Source of the DNA: a virus
Length of the DNA: 44,350 nt
Strand: one strand, 5' to 3'
Virus record (IMG/VR): IMGVR_UViG_3300028800_000158
Location: 1-44,350 of that record
Position numbers and translations under genes: made by a program. Of this stretch, positions 1 through 6,809 are shown piece by piece; positions within the stretch are counted from its first letter, which is position 1; each line of letters opens with the position of its first letter. The notes beneath the pieces are model-generated. The model did not search any database, was not told the DNA's origin, and saw only the letters and a list, made by a program, of their open reading frames with translations.

Positions 1-335
1 TTTGTCAACTTCTCTATTCGTCTTTGTCTACGGGCAAGCACCATGTCTTTCTGACGCTTGGTGTTAGGTAGCCTAGATTTGTGAGCAGCCGTGGCTTCAA
101 TACAAAACTGAGCTACCTGTAGGAGACACTTGTCATCGAACAACGAGTTAAGCGGAAAGAAACAGTATTTTCTCCAATTTGAGAACCACTTGATATATCC
201 AAGCAGCGAACGGGTTGTTCTGGAGTAGACACTAAACTGTCGAGTTTTCGCCCCTTTACTTACCGGGCCATCGTCCTTGAAAAATAAATTACTTGATCGA
301 AACCAATCAAGGTCGATGCGCTTTATCTCAATCAT
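1..335 (-). CDS. Conserved phage protein of unknown function, 3' end cut by window edge
   Basis: An open minus-strand frame runs from ATG at 335 off the left edge (about 111 residues visible). It is basic and aromatic, with the stretch GYIKWFSNWRKYCFFPLNS followed by a Cys-containing helix. I recall a WRxYCFFP core from short uncharacterised phage proteins, but no function is known to me. An upstream in-frame ATG at 344 overlaps the -10 box of the promoter at 343-371, so it cannot lie in the transcript. ATG 335 lies 7 nt after the -10, which predicts a leaderless mRNA. The visible end, with Lys-Leu-Thr codons containing TTGACA at 8-3, resembles the end of the next gene upstream, so the stop is probably just outside the window. 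Confidence 0.7.
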   Translation of the reverse strand, partial: MIEIKRIDLDWFRSSNLFFKDDGPVSKGAKTRQFSVYSRTTRSLLGYIKWFSNWRKYCFFPLNSLFDDKCLLQVAQFCIEATAAHKSRLPNTKRQKDMVLARRQRRIEKLT

Positions 336-342
336 TAAATAC

Positions 343-371
343 ATGATACCACATTTTTACTTCTTTGTCAA
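343..371 (-). promoter_or_regulatory. Sigma70-type promoter for leaderless gene at 335
   Basis: Read on the minus strand: TTGACA (371-366), 17-nt spacer (365-349), TATCAT (348-343) with a TGTGG extended -10 context. The -35 box lies inside the last codons of the HExxH gene (Leu-Thr-Lys-Lys-stop). Seven nucleotides separate the -10 from ATG 335, so transcription should begin at or within about a base of the start codon. Confidence 0.8.
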
Positions 372-749
372 GGTCATAGTTGGCACTTTTTTAGTCTTTG
401 TGTAATATTTGTTGAAAATAGTTGAACACAAGTGATCCAAGTGGTAGGCGAAGGCTTCTTCATCATCAATGCCGTAGAACTTCATCATTCGGTAAATACA
501 ATGATAAGACTCATGTACAACGGTTCCAGAGTCGCAGCGATCATATATTATCAAGGTGCTGTGCTGCCTACCTTTGTTACTGATATGACAGCCGCCGTCC
601 GTGGTAACAGGCAACTGGTGCTCTTTTAAGTTAAATTGTTTCATACGTTTACGGACAGATTCATATACATTACTGCTAAAAATGATATCAGCAGTATATC
701 CGTAAACATCAAACTTAACTTTGAAAGTAGTCTCTTTTAGTTTTTTCAT
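357..749 (-). CDS. Putative phage metallopeptidase (HExxH protein)
   Basis: A protein of 130 residues with VVHESYHCIYRMM: His79-Glu80-x-x-His83 is a zinc-binding HExxH motif. An acidic DDEEAFAYHLDHL segment follows about 15 residues later and could supply a third ligand (Glu97/98), as in gluzincin-like folds. Short phage proteins with this HE..H...EEAFAY pattern are known, but a substrate is not. The start is ATG 749, with GGAG six nt upstream, and it overlaps the polymerase stop by one base (TGATG). ATG 752 is also possible. It is the second gene of a polymerase-led transcript, so it is probably expressed early. The catalytic reading is inferred from the motif alone. Confidence 0.65.
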   Translation of the reverse strand: MKKLKETTFKVKFDVYGYTADIIFSSNVYESVRKRMKQFNLKEHQLPVTTDGGCHISNKGRQHSTLIIYDRCDSGTVVHESYHCIYRMMKFYGIDDEEAFAYHLDHLCSTIFNKYYTKTKKVPTMTLTKK

Positions 750-3502
750 CATTTGCTCCAATACTTTTCGATGTGATAATCAAATTCCATTACAACCTTC
801 TTCATCTTGATTGCTGCGGCCCGTTTGAATGCGTCCCCAATCAGTGCGGCTACTTTCTCCCCATACTGTTTAGGACATTGTACCACAAGCTCGTCATGCA
901 CAAACTTGACAAGTTTTGCCCGATACTGCGAAAGGGTATGGAACAAGAATGGCTTGCCTTCAAGATCATACCCTGCTCCCATCGCTTTCTTGGCAATCGT
1001 TGCGTTAGTTCCCTGAATCCGATGGTTCTTGCCTTGTCGTGTAATGCTATTGGACATCTGGAAGTAACTGCGTCCAACTTCTTTTGCCGTAGGTGGTCTA
1101 TGACTTAGATCAAATTGCTCAGCCTGAGTAGGCTTGCGTCCCTTAATTTGAACAAATATGTCTGTGTTCTTTTGTGTTGCCTCTGGTGTTAGACGCAACT
1201 CCTTTTCATTCCATTCCTTGCAGTTCTCCGTTGCACGTTCGGTATCTGGCTCTGGTAGTAAACGTCTGCGGCCAAATAAGTCAAACGCCTTGAAGTGCAT
1301 TGCGGCGTCTTTACCCGACTTATCAAGGTACGCCCAGATACGCGGATTCTTCATTTCGTGCAGGGCCATTAACTCTTTAGCTGCCTTTACGGTTTTTTTA
1401 ATTTCGACTGCTAACTTACTTGGTCCTCCTCCATAAGCCAAAAGAAAGTTAGTACTTTTGTTCTCATCGCGTCGGATTTTATGTAACGGACAGTTACATT
1501 TCTTTCTGGCCGGTTCTCCGTTCTCTTTTAACTTAAAGTATGCACAATCCGGTAACGCCTCTTTGGGCCACTCGTCCTCATACAAAAGCTCGGTTCCGAC
1601 CGAGTGGACATCTTCTCCCTTCGCAAAAGCATTTATCCATACCGGATCATTAGCATCTTCTGCGATGATACGAAGCTCAGCGCCGGACATATCAGCAGTT
1701 ACATCAACGTACTCTTCGGCGTGTGTCTCGCAATATTGGTCACACTTCGCACATGTGTGTGCGTCTCCTCCCATACTGTGACTTAAATATATCTCAGCTT
1801 CGCAGCAGTTGCTAATCCTGATACTCTCATTTGGTGGGTCTGCAATGAAGCAGCTACGCACTTCTTTATCCTGCGGTAAGTTCTGTCCGTTTGGTTGACT
1901 AGAACTACTGCGCCCGGTTGCAGCATCAAGTTGATTAAACGTGGAATGCAAACGACCGTCGCCCGGATGTAACCAGCCCTCTTCTTTGCACGGGTGAGTA
2001 GTCCACTCAGTAGCCCATGCATCACCATATGTGCCGATTTCTTTTGAAAGCCCGTGGTATTCACGAATCAACTTAATGACCGTATTAGATTCGTACAACT
2101 CTAACGTGTCATCATCGAGGCTTTCAAGTACACCACGCTTGTTGCCCGTCTTCTTACCTTCTTTCTTTTCGTCAACGAACAGGCGTGGAAAGTATTGAAA
2201 GTTATCAGGGTCCGTTAAGATGCGGAGTAATTGAGCATCAGAACTGTAATTGATAAGTGCTTCGCCCTCGCATTTATCGGACAGGTTTTTGATCTTCGTG
2301 CGCTTCTTCTTTAAGTCTGCACATTCCTTCTTGAGAATTTCTTTTTGCTCCTTGCGCTCAAGTTCCCATGAACTCAGTTTAAGGTCTATCTCAGCAATTT
2401 CCAATTGTAATTGAGTCAAAGCGTCCACGTCAATTGTCTTTTTGAGATTACGGCTAAGCGGTCGGCGTGCAATCTTGAGCGCCAGTTCCTGCTCAGTCTC
2501 ATTATTAAGTGCTTTCCACGAAGCCTCTAAGTTGTCAATCTTGGCATCATCAATTGCCTCTAACTTAGACCCAACAATCGGCAAGAAAATTTTGTCAAGT
2601 TCCTGTAAATTAGTTACTAACTTATCTTTCGATTTTTGAACACGTGCTAACCAGCGCTCTCGGTCAATGCGCTCTCCGTGAACGTGCATGTCCACAAAAC
2701 TACCGATAGCTTCGTTCTCAATTGCAATAATGCTGTGAAGATTGTCGCCAAGAATAATTGAATCGAGATAATATAGATAGTCGGCTAACTTAGGTTTTCC
2801 TTTTGCCTTAAGACCCCTAGGCGTCTCCCCGCTAGCAACTACTGTCTGCAACATTTTGATAGCCGCAGGAATCCGAGTATCAAGCGCAGCATACTCTACT
2901 TGGGCGTCAGTCAACTCGCCCTCAAGTGTGAATGATGTTTGTAGGGTCTTGTCAATAGTCATGCCAAAGTAGCGTTCGAACATTGATTCCATTCTATAGA
3001 AATCATAGTTCTTCAATCCGGCTTGCCCGCCTAATCCTGCATATATACACTTCTCCGCAAGCATACAGTCATACCAGCCATATCCACGGAGTCCACATAA
3101 CCAGTAGAAACATTCATATTCGAAGCCAAGATTGACTCCGACCTTAGTCCAACTATTCGAACAGATGTACTTCTCAAGTCGTGTAATCAATTTTGCAAAC
3201 CTTGGAGCCTTGTTTAAATTAGCACCATACTGGCCTTGACAACTGTATAGAAGATCAGAATCGCCATCACAATAAGCAAGTAAATCAATTACGTATTGCT
3301 CTTGGGCTGTCCCAAATTGTATAGTTCTAAGGCGTCTGTAAAAGTAATCTTTCACAGGAGTAGTTTCAACGTCGAGTCCAAATTCTTTAGTTTGCTCTAA
3401 AAAGGCAATCAGCTTCTCTTCACTGGCGTCATCTACAACCCGCGTGATATTGGGAGGCGGGTTTAGGACAAGTGGCTTTAGTTCTCTCTCGGCTATAATC
3501 AT
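749..3502 (-). CDS. Family A DNA polymerase with 3'-5' exonuclease domain
   Basis: A 917-residue replicative polymerase. The N-terminal exonuclease has GLDVETT (Asp44/Glu46), a motif II region around KVGVNLGFEYECF and a motif III YAALDTR. The polymerase domain shows TGRSSSSQPNGQNLPQ, motif A as DMSGAELRIIAE (near residue 604), motif B as RRDENKSTNFLLAYGGG (near 680) and motif C as VHDELVV (near 869). Two Cys-rich insertions occur: CCEAEI...CAKCDQYC just before motif A and KKCNCPLHK just before motif B. The second resembles other phage polymerases I know. An upstream in-frame ATG near 3550 would place the promoter inside the gene. ATG 3502, 7 nt after the -10 box, is chosen, giving a leaderless mRNA. 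Confidence 0.93.
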   Translation of the reverse strand: MIIAERELKPLVLNPPPNITRVVDDASEEKLIAFLEQTKEFGLDVETTPVKDYFYRRLRTIQFGTAQEQYVIDLLAYCDGDSDLLYSCQGQYGANLNKAPRFAKLITRLEKYICSNSWTKVGVNLGFEYECFYWLCGLRGYGWYDCMLAEKCIYAGLGGQAGLKNYDFYRMESMFERYFGMTIDKTLQTSFTLEGELTDAQVEYAALDTRIPAAIKMLQTVVASGETPRGLKAKGKPKLADYLYYLDSIILGDNLHSIIAIENEAIGSFVDMHVHGERIDRERWLARVQKSKDKLVTNLQELDKIFLPIVGSKLEAIDDAKIDNLEASWKALNNETEQELALKIARRPLSRNLKKTIDVDALTQLQLEIAEIDLKLSSWELERKEQKEILKKECADLKKKRTKIKNLSDKCEGEALINYSSDAQLLRILTDPDNFQYFPRLFVDEKKEGKKTGNKRGVLESLDDDTLELYESNTVIKLIREYHGLSKEIGTYGDAWATEWTTHPCKEEGWLHPGDGRLHSTFNQLDAATGRSSSSQPNGQNLPQDKEVRSCFIADPPNESIRISNCCEAEIYLSHSMGGDAHTCAKCDQYCETHAEEYVDVTADMSGAELRIIAEDANDPVWINAFAKGEDVHSVGTELLYEDEWPKEALPDCAYFKLKENGEPARKKCNCPLHKIRRDENKSTNFLLAYGGGPSKLAVEIKKTVKAAKELMALHEMKNPRIWAYLDKSGKDAAMHFKAFDLFGRRRLLPEPDTERATENCKEWNEKELRLTPEATQKNTDIFVQIKGRKPTQAEQFDLSHRPPTAKEVGRSYFQMSNSITRQGKNHRIQGTNATIAKKAMGAGYDLEGKPFLFHTLSQYRAKLVKFVHDELVVQCPKQYGEKVAALIGDAFKRAAAIKMKKVVMEFDYHIEKYWSK

Positions 3503-3509
3503 CTTAACC

Positions 3510-3538
3510 ATTCTAGCATGGAAAAAAAAGTTTGTCAA
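3510..3538 (-). promoter_or_regulatory. Divergent sigma70-type promoter for DNA polymerase
   Basis: On the minus strand: TTGACA (3538-3533), 17-nt spacer, TAGAAT (3515-3510). Seven nucleotides (GGTTAAG) separate the -10 from ATG 3502. No Shine-Dalgarno sequence can fit in the transcript. Confidence 0.8.
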
Positions 3539-3550
3539 CTCACTTGACAA
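3532..3550. repeat. Inverted repeat between divergent -35 boxes
   Basis: TTGTCAA (3532-3538), 5-nt spacer CTCAC, TTGACAA (3544-3550) is a perfect 7-bp inverted repeat. The two arms are the back-to-back -35 boxes of the polymerase and RNase H promoters. The two promoters could hardly be bound independently, so the repeat could also serve as a shared operator. That role is inferred. Confidence 0.6.
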
Positions 3551-3572
3551 CTTGACCGACCTGTGGTATCAT
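3544..3572 (+). promoter_or_regulatory. Divergent sigma70-type promoter for RNase H gene
   Basis: TTGACA (3544-3549), 17-nt spacer ending TGTGG, TATCAT (3567-3572). The ATG at 3579 is only 6 nt after the -10 box, again predicting a leaderless transcript. Confidence 0.82.
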
Positions 3573-3578
3573 GGAAAT

Positions 3579-4004
3579 ATGTCTGAGTACGTATTGAATT
3601 TTGATGGGTCAGTTGGACCCGGAAATCCCGATGTCAATGCACGTTATGCTTATGTGATCCGAAAGGATGGTAAGAACTGGTGCCTTGATAAAGGTGATTT
3701 GGAAAAGACTCAAAAGTACTCTAACAACTATGTGGAGTTTTATGCATTATACAAAGCATTAAAAATGTTGTCTACACATATAACTTCATCTGATTGTCTT
3801 CTTATTCGCGGTGATTCACAGCTTGTTATCAAGATGCTGAAGAACTGGTATAAACCAACACCAACCAAACTATACTATCCTGCTTACTTACTCGCAGCGG
3901 AAGCTTTACGAGAAATTAGAAGCAAGCGGGTGCCTGTATCGATTGATTGGGTGCCAAGGGAAATGAATACAGAAGCCGATAAAGCATCAAAATACAGCAA
4001 GTAG
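3579..4004 (+). CDS. RNase H-like protein
   Basis: A 141-residue single-domain RNase HI-type nuclease that would cut RNA in RNA-DNA hybrids, for example primers during phage replication. The four acidic positions expected of the family are visible: NFDGS (Asp9), NNYVEFYAL (Glu53), RGDSQLV (Asp79) and REMNTEADKAS (Asp134), with the usual WVPRE..N..AD ending. The length matches compact RNases H. The start at 3579 is set by the promoter and not by a ribosome binding site, since none exists. Upstream in-frame codons lie in the divergent gene. It pairs functionally with the polymerase encoded on the other strand. Confidence 0.88.
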   Translation: MSEYVLNFDGSVGPGNPDVNARYAYVIRKDGKNWCLDKGDLEKTQKYSNNYVEFYALYKALKMLSTHITSSDCLLIRGDSQLVIKMLKNWYKPTPTKLYYPAYLLAAEALREIRSKRVPVSIDWVPREMNTEADKASKYSK

Positions 4005-4427
4005 TGGTGAAAAACGTCGAAAGTGGTTTCTCCCTCTGAATATGTGTAGTAAGGGGTTTTTCCAAGCAACGAGCAAGTACTTGATCTTGTCATCTATGGC
4101 GGCGTCTTGGTTGAGTTGTGCGTTTAATCGCACCCGGTATAAAAGAAATCATGTAACCAGTAATGGAATCAATGAGATTGATACTCTTTATTGATTGTAG
4201 ACAGTGGCCCGGTAAAACCTCGTGGCTGAGGCGGGTATCATCTTAACCGCTAGAAAAGGGTAACCTTATTCGCATTGGTCTATTAAACAGACTCTTTAAG
4301 TAACCATAGTAACGTTACTTATCCGGCAGGACAGTATTAACTAACAGTTATGATAGTTAATATAATAGAGATACTGGCAATAAGGACGGCCATAGGTGTA
4401 TCTAAAAATACCATGAAAGGGCTATAA
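4005..4427 (+). other. 423-nt noncoding region rich in hairpins
   Basis: I find no convincing gene here. Several stem-loops can be drawn: GTGCG/CGCAC around 4117-4132, ATCAAT/ATTGAT near 4168-4182, CCTC/GAGG followed by GCGG/CCGC near 4217-4250, GTCT/AGAC (4278-4281 with 4289-4292, 7-nt loop), AAGTAAC/GTTACTT (4298-4304 with 4314-4320) and a 9-bp perfect TATTAACTA/TAGTTAATA (4335-4343 with 4354-4362). The last three are packed closely before the HNH gene. The region may be a structured leader or the remnant of a self-splicing element. I looked for group I core motifs and tRNA arms and did not find them. Confidence 0.4.
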
Positions 4428-4898
4428 ATGAGTAATTTAGTCGATTTTGAGAAAGTATCCGTGAAAGAACTTTTTGAAGCGTGCCCATTATACCGCATTC
4501 CTAAAAAGGATCGAAAGAAGTTTTTGCAGCAAAGATTGCACACCGGTCAATGGATTTCCAAGTTTGATAGAGACTACTATCGTCGGGAATTTAGAAAGAT
4601 TGCCTCCGATTTGATAGATTTGCAATCTGGAGTTAAGTGTTATTTGTGCCCTAAGTTAGCGCAGCATAGACATCATGTACGCCCCATTGCGAGGGGTGGG
4701 GCAAATACAATTGATAATATAGTTCCGCTTTGCATAAAGTGTCATTCGACGTTTGAAGTTAAATATCCAGAAAAGAGAAAAAAAGAGAATTATTACAGAG
4801 TTGTGAATCCTTGGAAGGTAAAGAATTTTAAAAGTCCGCTTTGCAAACCGAAGCAGGGAATAGTCGTTATACCGCCAAATACTCCCTGTGAGATGTAA
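4428..4898 (+). CDS. HNH endonuclease (probable homing endonuclease)
   Basis: A 156-residue protein with a C-terminal HNH module: CYLC (Cys71/Cys74), HRHHVRPIARGG (His82/His83), DNIVPLCIKCH (Asn97, Cys102/Cys105/His106). This is the usual Zn-stabilised beta-beta-alpha metal nuclease, which nicks or cuts DNA. The basic helical N-terminus (residues 1-70) probably binds DNA. It stands alone between replication and virion genes, directly after a structured noncoding stretch, which is typical of mobile phage endonucleases. There is no clear Shine-Dalgarno; GAAAGGGC lies 6-13 nt upstream of the ATG. A packaging-associated HNH role is less likely because it is far from the terminase. Confidence 0.82.
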   Translation: MSNLVDFEKVSVKELFEACPLYRIPKKDRKKFLQQRLHTGQWISKFDRDYYRREFRKIASDLIDLQSGVKCYLCPKLAQHRHHVRPIARGGANTIDNIVPLCIKCHSTFEVKYPEKRKKENYYRVVNPWKVKNFKSPLCKPKQGIVVIPPNTPCEM

Positions 4899-5014
4899 AG
4901 TAACCTTGACTTTTGGCAAAAATAAAATCTTTTTTCAACTATTTTGCGATCTTTATTATCAACAAGTTACGTGCATTTTACATAATTGTGTACATGAAAA
5001 CTAGCATAAAACGC

Positions 5015-5043
5015 TTGACGACCGTGGTATACTAAGGTATCAG
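5015..5043 (+). promoter_or_regulatory. Promoter of the structural gene block
   Basis: TTGACG (5015-5020), 17-nt spacer, TATCAG (5038-5043), a close relative of the TTGACA-N17-TATCAT promoters at the left end. An overlapping alternative is the extended -10 TGG-TATACT (5025-5033). Unlike the early promoters it is followed by a ~100-nt leader with a strong stem-loop and a Shine-Dalgarno. Confidence 0.65.
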
Positions 5044-5061
5044 AACAAATTGAGAAACGAG

Positions 5062-5114
5062 CGGCAGGCTCCTCCACTATGCTTTGAGCTTTCGGGCTTG
5101 GCATAGTCCTGCCG
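5062..5114 (+). other. Leader stem-loop upstream of first structural gene
   Basis: A long hairpin: CGGCAGG (5062-5068) with CCTGCCG (5108-5114), then ACTATGC (5076-5082) with GCATAGT (5101-5107), then AGC/GCT closing a TTTCG loop. CGCT at 5117-5120 may extend the base. No T-run follows, so it is not an obvious terminator. It probably stabilises or regulates the transcript that starts near 5050. Confidence 0.6.
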
Positions 5115-5147
5115 TTCGCTATTTCGGAGGCCCACCTTGGAGTCCAC

Positions 5148-5423
5148 ATGGCAGCAGTTAAAAACTCAGTAGCATTTCAAATATCAATTGCATCGTCCGC
5201 TACCCCTCAACAACTCCCATCATGGGCATTAGTTAATGGAGGAACGTTAGCGGCAAAGACAGGGAATACAGCCGCGATTGCCATTAGTCCAAATCCCGCA
5301 GTATCAGGAAGCAATGGATTTTTACTAGGTGCAGGACAGCAAGCGCCTTTTACTGGTAGCAATACTAATCAACTATGGGTCGAAGGTACTTCAGGCGATG
5401 TACTGTCGTTCTTGGGGAACTAA
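5148..5423 (+). CDS. Small Ala/Gly/Ser-rich protein, possible head decoration or fibre protein
   Basis: A 91-residue protein, low in charge and rich in Ala, Gly, Ser, Thr and Asn, with a beta-prone pattern such as NGFLLGAGQQAPFTGSN and ending in DVLSFLGN. No signal peptide or membrane helix is seen. I do not recognise the family. GGAG at 5139-5142 supports ATG 5148. It is the first gene after the promoter and leader, and its stop overlaps the next start (TAATG). The composition resembles small virion proteins, so a decoration or fibre-accessory role is plausible but not shown. Confidence 0.75.
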   Translation: MAAVKNSVAFQISIASSATPQQLPSWALVNGGTLAAKTGNTAAIAISPNPAVSGSNGFLLGAGQQAPFTGSNTNQLWVEGTSGDVLSFLGN

Positions 5424-5605
5424 TGCTAAAGGCATCTAATTGCGTCAGCAACGTATTCGGTATTGATCGTGACGCTTATCTACACGCTTTAAAAAGCAGC
5501 CTACCTAAGATTGTTCCTAACGGCTTACCAACAAGTGAAGACTTGGATGCAGTTGCCGAGGAAGAGAGAATTAAAAACGCTACGAGCGTAAACAATACGG
5601 AGTAA
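5423..5605 (+). CDS. Small hypothetical protein (60 aa)
   Basis: A 60-residue polar protein, translationally coupled to the preceding gene by the TAATG overlap at 5421-5425. The sequence (GIDRDAYLHALKSSLPKIVP, then an acidic SEDLDAVAEEERIKN) suggests two short helices. No family is recognised. A longer reading frame upstream (from 5375) lies inside the previous gene and is not used. Its last codons contain one copy of the dispersed CGTAAACAATACG motif. The next gene starts two bases after its stop. Confidence 0.65.
   Translation: MLKASNCVSNVFGIDRDAYLHALKSSLPKIVPNGLPTSEDLDAVAEEERIKNATSVNNTE
5587..5599 (+). repeat. Dispersed motif CGTAAACAATACG, copy 1
   Basis: A perfect copy of the 13-mer, with CGTA/TACG arms around an AACAA centre, 9 bp upstream of the ATG at 5608. 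The 18-base block ACGAGCGTAAACAATACG is shared with the copy at 36967. Confidence 0.75.
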
Positions 5606-5607
5606 CC

Positions 5608-6678
5608 ATGGCATTTGATAGGGTATTTCAGGGACCGCCTAGTGACACAGCGGCACCCGGCACAGCACAATCACCATCTTTCGGCATTGACGTTGTTAAT
5701 TCAAATTTGTACTTTTCTGCGGGTGAAGGTTGGCAGGAGATTGTAGCAGCCCAAGATATTACTGGCGATTTAGACGTTGACGGTACGTTGGCGGTAAATG
5801 GTCACTCGGCGTTGGGAGTAGGCGCAACGATTGATAGCGTTCCTACAGAAGCACCGGATGAAAGTGGCACCATTAGTTCTAAAGCTATTGTAGTAGTAGA
5901 AGAAACGGCTACCGGTGATCTAGAGAACGGATCATATTTGGGACTCACATTGAACCCTTCCACAGCACCTTCTACTACAACCGCTATAGGAGCATTTACT
6001 GATTTAGTCGCTGAAGGGGAGAATTTAGGTGGCACCGCATTATTCGCATCATGGAGTGCTGCTACCTTAGAAGTAAATACTCCAGCATCGGCACCAGCGA
6101 TTAGCGGCGGTGTTATAGGAGCATATATTAAAGGTAACGCAGAAGTGCCTTTTGCTGGTGGTTTAACAGTAGATGCAGTTAATTTTGGTACCGCTACTGT
6201 AGATGATGTTGAAGCATTAAGTATATTTATTGGAAACATATCTTCAGGAACTATTTCCGGTTGTGATGGTCTTGCAGTTTCTTATAATGCGTCTGGTGCT
6301 GGAAGTACTGTAGATGCACTTAATTATATTCATTTGGAGAGTCCTAATAACACAGGTGACATAGTTACTGCTCTTGTTGGATTACAAATTGACGCTTTAG
6401 AGGCTAGCGGCGTCGGAACAGTTACACCTATAAAATCTGATAGTGTAGGTGCGTCAGTATTTGCCGGACCTATTGAACTGCCTTATAGTAAGGCACAGAC
6501 GGTTTATAGTGCAGCAGGAACCCCGATTCCAGCAGCCGCAACAGCCGGTGTTGGAGCACGAGCCTTTGTAAGCGACTCAACAGCAGCCGGTGTAGGTGGA
6601 TTTGCCGCTCCGTATGTAAGCGGAGGGACACATAAAGTTCCTGTCTACTCTGACGGAACAGGTTGGTTTATCGGATAA
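5608..6678 (+). CDS. Virion-associated fibre or decoration protein
   Basis: A 356-residue Gly/Ala/Val/Thr-rich protein. The first 50 residues (FDRVFQGPPSD...FGIDVVNSNLYFSAGEGW) match the opening of the protein at 18727 (NQVFQGNPN...AIDTVDGTIFLSAGNGW), so the two share an N-terminal module, probably for virion attachment or trimerisation. The middle repeats beta-strand-rich segments with many VDxTLAVNG and TATVDDVEALS patterns, as in phage fibre shafts. The end, GGTHKVPVYSDGTGWFIG, looks like a fibre tip or capping motif. GGAGTAACC precedes ATG 5608. The exact role (head fibre versus tail fibre) is uncertain. Confidence 0.7.
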   Translation: MAFDRVFQGPPSDTAAPGTAQSPSFGIDVVNSNLYFSAGEGWQEIVAAQDITGDLDVDGTLAVNGHSALGVGATIDSVPTEAPDESGTISSKAIVVVEETATGDLENGSYLGLTLNPSTAPSTTTAIGAFTDLVAEGENLGGTALFASWSAATLEVNTPASAPAISGGVIGAYIKGNAEVPFAGGLTVDAVNFGTATVDDVEALSIFIGNISSGTISGCDGLAVSYNASGAGSTVDALNYIHLESPNNTGDIVTALVGLQIDALEASGVGTVTPIKSDSVGASVFAGPIELPYSKAQTVYSAAGTPIPAAATAGVGARAFVSDSTAAGVGGFAAPYVSGGTHKVPVYSDGTGWFIG

Positions 6679-6722
6679 AGTTTTAGCGCAGCCATACTTA
6701 TAGTAAATAATAGTGCTGCTAT

Positions 6723-6770
6723 GGCGGGAAAACCGCCAATTTTGGTGGGGGTGTCCATCGGCACTCCCAC
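6723..6770 (+). terminator. Two tandem stem-loops, possible terminator
   Basis: GGCGG (6723-6727) pairs with CCGCC (6733-6737) and is followed by AATTTT. A second 9-bp stem, GTGGGGGTG (6745-6753) with CACTCCCAC (6762-6770), has one G-U pair. The first has a short T-run, so partial termination or mRNA processing between 6678 and the JAB gene is plausible. Confidence 0.45.
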
Positions 6771-6809
6771 GTACACGGAGAATATAATAAGGAAGGCCGG
6801 GGGTAACTA

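Noticed and set aside
4262-4320. A tRNA-Leu(TAA)-like anticodon arm (GGTCT-ATTAAAC-AGACT).
   Set aside because: No acceptor stem, D-arm or T-arm could be fitted around it.
5095-5114. ATAGTCC near 5103 as a group I intron S element.
   Set aside because: It is one arm of the leader hairpin (ACTATGC/GCATAGT) and has no R-element partner.
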